Below, one piece after another: positions 1-6,455 of a stretch of DNA of 18,154 nucleotides. Both the position numbers and the translations under genes were made by a program. This stretch comes from RUG14300 sp964619685 (lineage in GTDB: Bacteria > Bacillota > Clostridia > Christensenellales > CAG-1252): NCBI GenBank assembly GCA_964619685.1, contig CAZUET010000018.1, forward strand, positions 1 to 18,154, read 5' to 3'. Position 1 is the first letter of the stretch, and each line of letters opens with the position of its first letter. The notes under the pieces are model-generated. The model ran no database searches. It was not told the DNA's origin and was given only the letters and a program-made list of their open reading frames with translations.

Positions 1-232
1 CTGCAAGACCTATTGTTGTTGTTGTTTTTCCTTCGCCTGCGGGCGTAGGCGTAATGGCTGTAACTAATATCAATTTACCGTTTGGCGATTCATTCTCCTT
101 TAGTATAGATAGATTGATTTTCGCCTTATCGTTTCCGTATGGAATCAGATACTTGTCATCTATACCTGCGTCTTTGGCGATCTCAGTTATGTGCTTTGGT
201 TTGACAGATTGAGCAATTTCGATATCAGTCAT
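1..232 (-). CDS. fhs: Formate-tetrahydrofolate ligase, N-terminal part (cut by window edge)
   Basis: Catalyses ATP-dependent joining of formate to tetrahydrofolate, giving 10-formyl-THF for purine synthesis and one-carbon or acetogenic metabolism in the cytoplasm. Only the first 77 codons lie in the window. They read MTDIEIAQSVKPKHITEIAK and continue to a LVTAITPTPAGEGKTTTT segment, the family's characteristic nucleotide-binding loop near residues 60-75. The ATG at 230-232 is preceded by a perfect AGGAGG (239-244) at normal spacing. The gene lies 18 bases after the stop of the upstream zinc-ribbon gene, so it is probably the fourth gene of the trkA-trkH operon. The full protein would be about 550 residues; nothing can be said about its 3' part. 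Confidence 0.95.
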   Translation of the reverse strand, partial: MTDIEIAQSVKPKHITEIAKDAGIDDKYLIPYGNDKAKINLSILKENESPNGKLILVTAITPTPAGEGKTTTTIGLA

Positions 233-250
233 AGTTTTCCTCCTAATTAG

Positions 251-676
251 TTATTGTGGTTTTCCGCACTCGCTGCAAAACTTAGAATCTGCATCGATCT
301 TAGCACCGCAGTGCTTACAATATTTATGATCCCTAATGCCCTCACTAACAGCCTTAGCAACCTCGGTAATAGCATCCTTAGATATATCTGCTCTGGTATT
401 TGCCATATCGGTAAGGGCTTCTTTATTATCTTCTTGGAAATACTTAGCACTATCTATCTGTATTTTACGAATTTTGGGAGAAAATCCGATAAATATAAAT
501 GATATCGAGAAAAATACAAGGAACACACCCGGGACAAGCATACCCATATGGGGCATATCAAATGTATCACTACCGATGATCAAACCTAATATGATAAGAA
601 CGATTCCTATCACTAAAAGAGAGAAACCGATTATTCTAAATACTTTAAAGTGTTTTGGTTCGGGGGTTTTTGACAT
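251..676 (-). CDS. Small membrane protein with C-terminal zinc ribbon
   Basis: A 141-residue protein with no recognised specific function. Two hydrophobic membrane segments (about residues 13-35 and 45-65) are followed by a charged cytoplasmic stretch and a C-terminal zinc ribbon of the CxxCG...FCxxCG type (YCKHCGAKI and FCSECGKPQ, residues ~119-141). The ATG is preceded by AAGGAG. It begins 10 bases after the trkH stop and ends 18 bases before the fhs start, so it should be co-transcribed with both. Its zinc ribbon resembles the one at the N terminus of the divergent protein at 3773-4180. Such ribbons in small Gram-positive membrane proteins are often uncharacterised; a regulatory or scaffolding role near the K+ transporter is only a guess. 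Confidence 0.85.
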   Translation of the reverse strand: MSKTPEPKHFKVFRIIGFSLLVIGIVLIILGLIIGSDTFDMPHMGMLVPGVFLVFFSISFIFIGFSPKIRKIQIDSAKYFQEDNKEALTDMANTRADISKDAITEVAKAVSEGIRDHKYCKHCGAKIDADSKFCSECGKPQ

Positions 677-686
677 AATAACTCCT

Positions 687-2147
687 TTAATTTCTTTGCC
701 ATGCCTTTGGATAGAATAGCAATAAGATTGGCACTATCTCCAAGCGACCTATAAGCATATCGAGTGACAGCACTATCTTTGTAAAGTTCGAATACGGTGC
801 AAATGTTCCTAATGGTCCTAATGCGCCAAAGCCCGGTCCGACATTATTGATACAGGTGACGACGGCGGACGAATTCTCGATAATTCCGAAGCCCGACGGA
901 GAATTAAGTGATATGAGTATTAACGAAACGACCATGATCAAGCAGTATGTGCATGTATAACTCGTAACGCCACGTGTAAGCTCGGACGAAACAGGCTTAC
1001 CGTCAAGCTTAACAGGGGTGAACCTATTAGGTGAAATGCTGGTCCTTAGCTGTCTAATACCGTCCTTGAACATTATAATAAGCCTCGATACCTTCAAACC
1101 GCCTGCAGTAGATCCTGCAGAACCGCCCATAAACATCAGCATAAACAGCACTATCTGACAGAATGTCGGCCATTGGGTGTAATCGGCAGTAGCAAATCCC
1201 GATGTCGATATAATGGATGCAGTTTGAAATGATGCATAACGCAAGCCTTCGCCAAAGGAAGAAACGGTATTAGTTATGGTAAGCGAAATACTGATAGCAA
1301 CCGATGAGAATGCAAAAATTCCTATCAATGTTCTTAATTCTTCGCTCTTAATTGCATCCTTGAAGTGTCCGATTAAGCATAGATAATAAAGGTTGAAGTT
1401 TACAGAGAAAATAACCATAAATACAGTTATTACTATCTCCGCTCCTAACGAATTCATGCCTGCAACAGATAGGTTATAAGACGAAAATCCACCTGTACCT
1501 GCTGTACCCAATGCATGCACAAAACTATCAAATGCCGAACAGCCGCAGCACGCCAGTGCAACCACCTCTAATAAGGTCAAAACGATGTAGATTGCATAGG
1601 TTATTTGTGCGGAAAATCTTAATTTACTTACCAATTTACCGAATTGGGGCCCCGGTGTTTCCGCCTTGATAAGATGCACGATAGTAGGATCGCTCTTAGG
1701 TAATACCGCTATTATGAATAGCAGTACGCCCATACCGCCTATCCAGTGAGTAAAGCTTCTCCAAAAGATTAAGCTCTTAGGCAAACCCTCTACATTGGTC
1801 AATATGGTCGCACCTGTGGTGGTAAAGCCCGATATCGTTTCGAAAAGTGCATCGATATAATTAGGGACATATTTAGAAATGGTAAAGGGCAATGCTCCCA
1901 TCAGTGATAGATATATCCATGCAAGCGCAACTATTAGGAATCCGCCTCTTGCCGACAGATTTCTATTTTTTGGCTTGAATATGGTCGCAGGTATTCCTAC
2001 CGCTACCAATGCCAATATCGTCACACCAAATGCAAGCGGTGTCGAAGTTTCACCGTATGCAAAAGACATTATGAAGGGAATTATCATCAAACCTGCAACC
2101 GTCAGCGATATAAATCCCAATACATTAAGCGTAAGTTTGTAGTTCAT
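687..2147 (-). CDS. trkH: Trk-type potassium uptake channel subunit TrkH
   Basis: K+-translocating membrane subunit of a Trk/Ktr system, 486 residues, full length for the family. The four pore-loop filter signatures are visible in order: TTTGA (~109-113), GTAGTGGFS (~214-222), STSGFA (~314-319) and NVGPGFG (~435-441), each with the conserved filter glycine. The GGSAGSTAGGLK segment (~341-352) is the intramembrane gating loop typical of TrkH/KtrB. It starts two bases after the trkA stop codon, so translation is probably coupled to the regulatory subunit. It is followed closely by the zinc-ribbon gene and fhs. Confidence 0.96.
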   Translation of the reverse strand: MNYKLTLNVLGFISLTVAGLMIIPFIMSFAYGETSTPLAFGVTILALVAVGIPATIFKPKNRNLSARGGFLIVALAWIYLSLMGALPFTISKYVPNYIDALFETISGFTTTGATILTNVEGLPKSLIFWRSFTHWIGGMGVLLFIIAVLPKSDPTIVHLIKAETPGPQFGKLVSKLRFSAQITYAIYIVLTLLEVVALACCGCSAFDSFVHALGTAGTGGFSSYNLSVAGMNSLGAEIVITVFMVIFSVNFNLYYLCLIGHFKDAIKSEELRTLIGIFAFSSVAISISLTITNTVSSFGEGLRYASFQTASIISTSGFATADYTQWPTFCQIVLFMLMFMGGSAGSTAGGLKVSRLIIMFKDGIRQLRTSISPNRFTPVKLDGKPVSSELTRGVTSYTCTYCLIMVVSLILISLNSPSGFGIIENSSAVVTCINNVGPGFGALGPLGTFAPYSNFTKIVLSLDMLIGRLEIVPILLLFYPKAWQRN

Positions 2148-2149
2148 AA

Positions 2150-3499
2150 TTATCCAAGTATCTCGTTTAGATCGTCGAGAGCGTAATGCGTGGTTACTAC
2201 AACGACGATATCGTTGATATCCATATAATCGTTGCCGTCGGGAATGATTATAATGCCGTTACGCACTATTGTTGCTATCAGAATATTAGATTTCAAGCGC
2301 AAATCCTTTAGAGAAATACCGATGCCACGGAAGTCTTTACGAACGGTAAATTCTATTGCTTCCGCTTGCTCGTCTACTATGCGGTAAAGCATATTGACCG
2401 AACCGCCTTGAGAATCCTGCTTAGCTCTAACATATCTTGTTATTTGGTCGGCGGTGGTAGCTTTACTCGATACAATGCTGTCTATATTGACATTTTGAAG
2501 CATTTTATAGTATGGTGCATTGTCCACCCTTGCAACAACCTTCTTTACACCCAAGTGCCTTGCAAACATGGATATAATGATATTTTGTTCGTCATTAGCA
2601 CCCAAGCAAACAACGGCATCCATTTTATCGAGTCCCTCTTCGAGCAAAAGTGCTTGATCGGTCTCTTCTCCTTGAATTATCTCGATTTTATCGAAAGACT
2701 CGGTCAAACGCTCGCAAATAGCAACATCATTTACCACTATCTTGAGTTTCATTCCGAACTTCAATAGTTCGCTCGTTAAATAAAACGCAGTGCTGTTACC
2801 ACCGATTATCATTACTCGCTTTATACGTTTTTCCTTTGAGGATAAATCTTCAAAAACCGAATTAATATCGCTATTTGACGTTATAATATATATCTTATCG
2901 TTTTCTCTAAGAATGAAATTACCGGTAGGAATGACTACATTATCTCCTCTTTCTACCGCACATACGAGAATTCTTTTCTTAAAATGTTGTTGAATATCCT
3001 TCAGCTCCACATTGTCGAGCTTTGTCTTACTCGTAACCTTAAACTCGACCAAGTCGACCTTTCCGTCCGCAAAGGGCTTGAGTTGTAAAGCGGATGTATA
3101 TTGAAGAATTCTCGATATTCCGACCGCTGTTTCGTATTCGGGGTTGACCATCATGCTTAAGCCGAAATCACTGCTGTCAAATAATCCGAAATATTCGGGG
3201 GTACGTACCCTCGCAATGGTATCCTTGACGCCGAGCTTTTTTGCAACCAAACAGCACAGTATATTTAGCTCATCCAAGGGCGTACATGCAATCAAGAGGT
3301 CGGATAACTGCACCTCTGCTTCTTTAAGAATGTCGAAGTTTGCACCGTTACCGATAATTCCCTTAATATCATATTGATTAACTAATGTGTTTAGACGCTT
3401 TTCGTTGGTGTCGATGGCAACTATGGAGTGATCCTCTTTTGATAATCTCGCCACCAATTCTTGACCAACATTGCCCAAACCTACAATAATTATATTCAT
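2150..3499 (-). CDS. trkA: Trk system regulatory NAD-binding subunit TrkA
   Basis: Cytoplasmic gating ring subunit of the K+ transporter, 449 residues, the usual length for the two-unit (RCK_N-RCK_C twice) TrkA. The first Rossmann unit starts with IIIVGLGNVG (G7-x-G9-x-x-G12), ending in an acidic residue at the beta-2 strand (D30) as expected for NAD binding. The second unit begins near residue 228 with VMIIGGNSTA, a looser nucleotide motif. The two RCK_C modules lie at roughly 140-215 and 370-449. In Gram-positives RCK_C domains of this family can bind c-di-AMP, but that cannot be read from this sequence. The start is supported by AGGAGA upstream, and its own promoter is described at 3532-3560. 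Confidence 0.96.
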   Translation of the reverse strand: MNIIIVGLGNVGQELVARLSKEDHSIVAIDTNEKRLNTLVNQYDIKGIIGNGANFDILKEAEVQLSDLLIACTPLDELNILCCLVAKKLGVKDTIARVRTPEYFGLFDSSDFGLSMMVNPEYETAVGISRILQYTSALQLKPFADGKVDLVEFKVTSKTKLDNVELKDIQQHFKKRILVCAVERGDNVVIPTGNFILRENDKIYIITSNSDINSVFEDLSSKEKRIKRVMIIGGNSTAFYLTSELLKFGMKLKIVVNDVAICERLTESFDKIEIIQGEETDQALLLEEGLDKMDAVVCLGANDEQNIIISMFARHLGVKKVVARVDNAPYYKMLQNVNIDSIVSSKATTADQITRYVRAKQDSQGGSVNMLYRIVDEQAEAIEFTVRKDFRGIGISLKDLRLKSNILIATIVRNGIIIIPDGNDYMDINDIVVVVTTHYALDDLNEILG

Positions 3500-3531
3500 A
3501 TTTTTCTCCTAAACAGAAATAATCCATTTTA

Positions 3532-3560
3532 ATTATAGCACAATGATTTTTCTAATACAA
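3532..3560 (-). promoter_or_regulatory. Promoter of the trkA-trkH-fhs operon
   Basis: On the minus strand: -35 TTGTAT (3560-3555), 17-base spacer, -10 TATAAT (3537-3532) preceded by TGC, giving the extended -10 form TGCTATAAT. Transcription would start near 3525, leaving a leader of only about 25 bases before trkA, too short for a c-di-AMP riboswitch. Confidence 0.75.
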
Positions 3561-3617
3561 CAATTATTTATTATTATTAATTTAAGCATTTGTCTAAAAT
3601 ACAGTTCGAAAACAGTA

Positions 3618-3631
3618 TGATACTTGTATCA
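3618..3631. repeat. 14-bp palindrome between divergent promoters
   Basis: TGATAC-TT-GTATCA, two perfect 6-base half sites. It sits about 58 bases upstream of the trkA -35 box and about 80 bases upstream of the -35 box of the divergent zinc-ribbon gene. The form suits a dimeric regulator, but no known operator consensus is recognised. It is short enough to have arisen by chance in AT-rich DNA. Confidence 0.4.
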
Positions 3632-3711
3632 CATTTTATTTATACTCTTATCTATAGAATGCGAAGAAGTTGTGCGTTTAAAAGTATTTTTGAAAAAAAC
3701 ACCTTTGCATA

Positions 3712-3740
3712 TTGACCTGTTATGAAATGTAGTTTATAAT
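3712..3740 (+). promoter_or_regulatory. Promoter of the zinc-ribbon protein gene at 3773
   Basis: TTGACC (3712-3717), 17-base spacer, TATAAT (3735-3740): near-perfect sigma-A spacing and boxes. The start point would be near 3747, with ribosome binding site AAGGAGA at 3757-3763. Confidence 0.8.
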
Positions 3741-3772
3741 ATTAATAATTTAGGTTAAGGAGAAATTAACGT

Positions 3773-4180
3773 ATGAAATATTGTACACATTGTGGCAGTC
3801 CTATAGAGAATGACGCTAAATTCTGTTCTTTTTGCGGTCAACCTATTTGTGAACATGCTATAGAGTCGGATTCGGACTTTTTTGATGAACCCAATGAGAG
3901 CGGTGGTGACGACTTTTTTGGCGAAGAGCATTTATCTTCAATATCAAAAGAAGATGAAAAAAATATAGCAGAAGAAGAGTCAAAAAGACTTGCACGTGCA
4001 CCTATTATCTTAAGAATTATCAGTTTCTTTTTTCCTATTGTCGGTTTAATTCTTTACTGCGTTTGGAATAAGGAATATAAGCGTAAAGCTAAGGATGTCG
4101 GTATTCCTGCATTGGTAGGCTTTATCATTAGTTTCGTTGCGGAAATCATCTATTACGCTATAATAATAGCTAATCTGTAA
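3773..4180 (+). CDS. Small membrane protein with N-terminal zinc ribbon
   Basis: A 135-residue protein with no assigned function. Residues 1-26 form a zinc ribbon (YCTHCGSPI ... FCSFCGQPI, four cysteines in two CxxC pairs). Residues ~30-75 are strongly acidic and probably disordered. Two membrane segments follow (~78-96 and ~110-133), separated by a short basic loop (NKEYKRKAK). The topology mirrors the 251-676 protein, which carries its ribbon at the C terminus. The gene is monocistronic: it has its own promoter and a terminator directly after it. Confidence 0.85.
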   Translation: MKYCTHCGSPIENDAKFCSFCGQPICEHAIESDSDFFDEPNESGGDDFFGEEHLSSISKEDEKNIAEEESKRLARAPIILRIISFFFPIVGLILYCVWNKEYKRKAKDVGIPALVGFIISFVAEIIYYAIIIANL

Positions 4181-4192
4181 AAATAAAAATCG

Positions 4193-4224
4193 AACGCCGT
4201 ATCGATCGTGATGCGGTGTTTTTT
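4193..4224 (+). terminator. Intrinsic terminator after the zinc-ribbon gene
   Basis: Imperfect stem AACGCCGTATC / GATGCGGTGTT with G-U pairs, immediately followed by a run of six Ts. It lies 13 bases after the stop codon. Confidence 0.75.
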
Positions 4225-4255
4225 GTAAATAAAAGCACGATTTGTTGAAAAATGC

Positions 4256-4284
4256 TTTACAAAAATAGCTATTTGTTATATAAT
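4256..4284 (+). promoter_or_regulatory. Promoter of the rpsF-ssb-rpsR operon
   Basis: TTTACA (4256-4261), 17-base spacer, TATAAT (4279-4284). The predicted start is near 4291, giving a leader of about 58 bases before rpsF. Confidence 0.8.
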
Positions 4285-4300
4285 ATTTCAGCAAAACCTT

Positions 4301-4322
4301 GCTTTTTTCGTATGAAAAAGGC
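4301..4322 (+). promoter_or_regulatory. Hairpin in the rpsF leader RNA
   Basis: GCTTTTTTC (4301-4309), loop GTAT, GAAAAAGGC (4314-4322): nine pairs including one G-U. It ends about 15 bases before the AAGGAGG ribosome binding site (4337-4343). rpsF leaders in many bacteria bind the S6:S18 complex for feedback control. I do not see the CCG signature of that motif, so a regulatory role here is only possible. Confidence 0.35.
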
Positions 4323-4348
4323 CAATATGACCAAAAGGAGGACAGAAA

Positions 4349-4630
4349 ATGAATTCTTACGAACTTATGTACATCTTAGATTGCGATTTGACAGATGAGA
4401 AAAAGTCCGCATTAGCCGAGAAGTTCAGTAACTTGATCGTATCCCTTGGCGGTACTATCGTTTCTGATAAGAAGCTTGGAATGAAAAAGTATGCTTACTT
4501 GATTAATTACAAGAGCGAAGGCTTTTACATCGTAGTAGACTTCACCATCAACGGTGACCAGATCGCTGAAATCGAAAGACAATTAAGAATTACAGACGGT
4601 GTTGTTCGTCACATGGTAATTCGTAAATAG
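4349..4630 (+). CDS. rpsF: 30S ribosomal protein S6
   Basis: Component of the 30S platform that pairs with S18. The 93-residue protein is full length, with the family's opening YELMYIL, the central GMKKYAYLI and GFYIVVDF strands, and the C-terminal ITDGVVRHMVIRK. AAGGAGG lies six bases before the ATG. It is the first gene of the conserved rpsF-ssb-rpsR arrangement; ssb starts 14 bases after the stop. Confidence 0.98.
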   Translation: MNSYELMYILDCDLTDEKKSALAEKFSNLIVSLGGTIVSDKKLGMKKYAYLINYKSEGFYIVVDFTINGDQIAEIERQLRITDGVVRHMVIRK

Positions 4631-4644
4631 TTGAGGTACTGACC

Positions 4645-5013
4645 ATGAATAGAGTTATTTTAATTGGTAACCTTACAAAAGACCCTGAATTATCCAAAAC
4701 CACGAGTGATGTTTCCGTTTGTAAATTCTCTCTTGCAGTATCCCGTCGTTGGGGCAACAGCGAGACCGATTTCTTCAATGTAATCGCATGGCGTGGACAA
4801 GCAGACAACTGCTCAAAGTATTTACGCAAAGGCAGTAAGGTCGCTATTAGCGGATCGATTCAAACCCGTACTTATGATGCAAATGACGGTTCCAAGAGAT
4901 ATGTAACCGAGATTATAGCTGATGAAGTACAATTCTTATCGACTAAGGGTGGCAGTGATGACGATGATTCTATCGATGATATGAAGCCCATAGACGATCA
5001 GCTTCCATTCTAA
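4645..5013 (+). CDS. ssb: Single-stranded DNA-binding protein
   Basis: Coats ssDNA in replication, repair and recombination. The 122-residue protein is shorter than the typical 150-170 because the disordered linker is compact. The OB fold covers residues ~1-103 (MNRVILIGNLTKDPEL, FFNVIAWRGQAD, SKVAISGSIQTRTY). An acidic linker (GGSDDDDSIDDM) follows, and then the tip DDQLPF, equivalent to the DDDLPF tail that recruits partner proteins. It sits between rpsF and rpsR as in most Gram-positives. Confidence 0.97.
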   Translation: MNRVILIGNLTKDPELSKTTSDVSVCKFSLAVSRRWGNSETDFFNVIAWRGQADNCSKYLRKGSKVAISGSIQTRTYDANDGSKRYVTEIIADEVQFLSTKGGSDDDDSIDDMKPIDDQLPF

Positions 5014-5031
5014 TATTAAGAGGTAATTATA

Positions 5032-5325
5032 ATGAATAATAAGAGTAATGAGGAAAAATTTGTAAAGCGTCCCGCAAGAAAGACTTCCAAGAAAAAGGTT
5101 TGTCAATTCTGCATCGATAGAGCTTCCAATGATGAGCATATCGATTATATCGATTATAAGGATGCTGCTAAGTTAAAGAAGTATTTATTAGAGAACGGTA
5201 AAATTGCACCCCGTCGTTCTACCGGCGTTTGTGCTAAGCACCAAAGAGCTTTGACCACAGCTATCAAGAGAGCTCGTTGTATGGCTTTACTTCCGTTCAG
5301 CGACAATATCCGTAAGGATTATTAA
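5032..5325 (+). CDS. rpsR: 30S ribosomal protein S18
   Basis: Binds S6 in the small subunit platform. The 97-residue protein has the conserved DYKDAAKLKKYLLENGKIAPRR core and the C-terminal HQRALTTAIKRARCMALLPF. It is the zinc-binding form: C-Q-F-C (~25-28) plus later Cys and His (VCAKH, ~63-67) give a probable CCCH site. A basic N-terminal extension (VKRPARKTSKKK) precedes the core. AGAGG precedes the ATG; the gap to ssb is 18 bases. Confidence 0.98.
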   Translation: MNNKSNEEKFVKRPARKTSKKKVCQFCIDRASNDEHIDYIDYKDAAKLKKYLLENGKIAPRRSTGVCAKHQRALTTAIKRARCMALLPFSDNIRKDY

Positions 5326-5336
5326 TCACAAGAATG

Positions 5337-5367
5337 AAACCGTTTATCGTAAGATAGACGGTTTTTT
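5337..5367 (+). terminator. Intrinsic terminator of the rpsF operon
   Basis: AAACCGTTTATC (5337-5348), loop GTAA, GATAGACGGTTT (5353-5364), with the T run continuing to 5367: twelve pairs, one G-U. It lies 11 bases after the rpsR stop. Confidence 0.9.
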
Positions 5368-5373
5368 ATTAAA

Positions 5374-5429
5374 GCCCTTGTATTTGATTTTGCATGCTAT
5401 AATTTTGGCATAGATCGGTCAACAAGGGC
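5374..5429 (+). promoter_or_regulatory. Promoter of the flavoprotein gene framed by an inverted repeat
   Basis: An extended -10 TGCTATAAT lies at 5395-5403 with no good -35 box. Perfect 8-base arms GCCCTTGT (5374-5381) and ACAAGGGC (5422-5429) flank it. The left arm covers the -35 region and the right arm lies just after the expected start near 5410. A weak -35 plus framed operator arms suggests regulated expression (inference). Confidence 0.55.
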
Positions 5430-5461
5430 ATTTTGATTTTAGTTAAAATAAGGAGCATGTA

Positions 5462-6079
5462 ATGAAGGTATTATTGATCAACGGTAGCCCCCGTAGAGAG
5501 GGAAATACATTTTTAGCATTATCCGAGGCAGAACGTACATTGAATGCCGAGGGTATTGAAACCGAGCTTATTCAGATAGGTTGCGAATGCGTTAGAGGCT
5601 GTATCGATTGTAGAATATGTAAAACTAAGGGTAAATGTGTATTCGATGATATTGTCAACGATACTGCAGAGAAGTTTCGTAAATGTGACGGAATAATTGT
5701 AGGTAGCCCGGTGTATTACGCATCAGCTAACGCCACATTGATTGCATTCTTGACAAGACTGTTTTTCAGCACACCGTTTTCAAAGGCAATGAAGGTTGGT
5801 GCGGCGGTCGTTTCTGCTCGTCGTAGTGGTGCAACTGCCACGTTTGACGAGATTAATAAGTTTTTCACCATATCGGGAATGCCTATCGTATCCGGACAGT
5901 ATTGGAATAACGTTCACGGTTTAAAAGTTGGAGAGGCTGTACAAGATATAGAAGGACTTCAAAGCATGCGTACCCTTGCAAAGAATATGGCATTTTTAAT
6001 TAAAAGCATAGCATTAGGTCGTGAGCAATTCGGCATACCCGAGCGTGAGCCGTACACCCCGACCAATTTTATACATTAG
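5462..6079 (+). CDS. Iron-sulfur-flavoprotein-like NAD(P)H-dependent oxidoreductase
   Basis: Flavodoxin-fold reductase, 205 residues. The N terminus MKVLLINGSPRREGNT is the FMN phosphate-binding loop, and GSPVYYASANA (~81-91) is the second flavin contact loop. Between them, cysteines 47, 50, 53 and 59 form a C-x2-C-x2-C-x5-C set, which fits the compact cluster motif of the archaeal/clostridial iron-sulfur flavoproteins; two more cysteines lie at 41 and 43. It therefore probably carries FMN and perhaps a 4Fe-4S cluster, acting as an electron carrier or quinone/nitro reductase in the cytoplasm. AAGGAG lies a few bases before the ATG. It has its own promoter and terminator, so it is a single-gene unit. 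The physiological partner cannot be inferred. Confidence 0.88.
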   Translation: MKVLLINGSPRREGNTFLALSEAERTLNAEGIETELIQIGCECVRGCIDCRICKTKGKCVFDDIVNDTAEKFRKCDGIIVGSPVYYASANATLIAFLTRLFFSTPFSKAMKVGAAVVSARRSGATATFDEINKFFTISGMPIVSGQYWNNVHGLKVGEAVQDIEGLQSMRTLAKNMAFLIKSIALGREQFGIPEREPYTPTNFIH

Positions 6080-6118
6080 ATAGTCACTTTTCTTAGCGAA
6101 AAATTTGTGGAAGTAAAT

Positions 6119-6148
6119 AAAAAGTATGCGTTTTAGGCATACTTTTTT
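6119..6148. terminator. Bidirectional intrinsic terminator
   Basis: AAAAAGTATGC (6119-6129), 7-base loop, GCATACTTTTT (6137-6147) plus one more T. The T run on one side and the A run on the other allow it to stop the flavoprotein transcript (+) and also any leftward crRNA transcript leaving the CRISPR module. Confidence 0.8.
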
Positions 6149-6188
6149 ATGTGAATGGCGAACGAATTTCTATAAGACTTCGTTTCCC

Positions 6189-6216
6189 TTATAAAATTGA
6201 CATTTGTTGCTATCAT
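6189..6216 (+). promoter_or_regulatory. Candidate promoter for the tracrRNA-strand transcript
   Basis: TTATAA (6189-6194), 16-base spacer, TATCAT (6211-6216) preceded by TGC (extended -10). The predicted start near 6223 gives a precursor of about 230 nt running through both repeats and spacers into the tracrRNA. An exact TTGACA also lies at 6197-6202 but has no properly spaced -10. A second -10-like TATAAT on this strand is at 6268-6273. The actual start cannot be decided by eye. Confidence 0.3.
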
Positions 6217-6339
6217 GCATTTCAAATTACATAGCTCTAAAACTTATAAAAGAGTGCTAAGATATTATATAATGTTTTGGATGCATTTCAAATTACATAG
6301 CTCTAAAACAATGCCTCAAACTCGTCTTTGGTAACAAAT
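6208..6339 (-). CRISPR. Isolated two-spacer type II CRISPR mini-array, no cas genes nearby
   Basis: In crRNA (minus) orientation: spacer 2 at 6339-6310, repeat 2 at 6309-6274, spacer 1 at 6273-6244, repeat 1 at 6243-6208. Repeats are 36 nt and both spacers exactly 30 nt. In crRNA sense the repeat begins GTTTTAGAGCTATG, identical over 14 bases to the S. pyogenes type II-A repeat start, and ends GCATCCAAAAC. Repeat 1 matches repeat 2 for its first 29 bases, but its last 7 are unrelated, as expected of a terminal repeat; the part that pairs with tracrRNA is intact. The repeat before spacer 2 is replaced by the tracrRNA anti-repeat. No cas1, cas2, csn2 or cas9 lies in the window, so Cas9 and RNase III would have to act in trans. 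I found no other copy of either spacer in the window by eye. Confidence 0.93.
6264..6273. promoter_or_regulatory. Palindromic -10 box in spacer 1
   Basis: ATTATATAAT is its own reverse complement and gives TATAAT on both strands, directly at the repeat/spacer boundary. On the minus strand TTGAAA inside repeat 2 (6291-6286) lies 16 bases upstream, making a complete promoter that would start near 6257, within spacer 1. On the plus strand no good -35 is present. Confidence 0.35.
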
Positions 6340-6357
6340 GTTTTGGATGCATTCCAA

Positions 6358-6386
6358 ATTACATAGCAAGTTAAAATAAATGTAAA
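6358..6386 (-). promoter_or_regulatory. Candidate crRNA promoter embedded in the tracrRNA gene
   Basis: On the minus strand: TTTACA (6386-6381), 17-base spacer, TGTAAT (6363-6358); five of six bases match consensus in each box. The start near 6351 would begin the pre-crRNA inside the anti-repeat complement and immediately enter spacer 2. The -35 box falls in the linker between anti-repeat and first tracrRNA hairpin. The -10 box lies in the shared repeat sequence, so each repeat carries a copy of it. Confidence 0.5.
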
Positions 6387-6430
6387 ACTGAATGCCTTAT
6401 TCGTAAGGCTGTTGTGTTGACAACAGAATT

Positions 6431-6455
6431 AATGAGCCGACGGGCTCATTTTTTT
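6431..6455 (+). terminator. tracrRNA intrinsic terminator
   Basis: Eight-pair perfect stem AATGAGCC / GGCTCATT with tetraloop GACG and seven consecutive Ts (6449-6455). It doubles as the last tracrRNA hairpin. Confidence 0.9.

Noticed and set aside
4290..4308. AGCAA-AACC-TTGCT followed by Ts in the rpsF leader, overlapping the next hairpin, like an attenuator switch
   Set aside because: The predicted transcript start (about 4291) falls on the first base of this hairpin, the stem is only five pairs, and the RNA would be too short for termination control.
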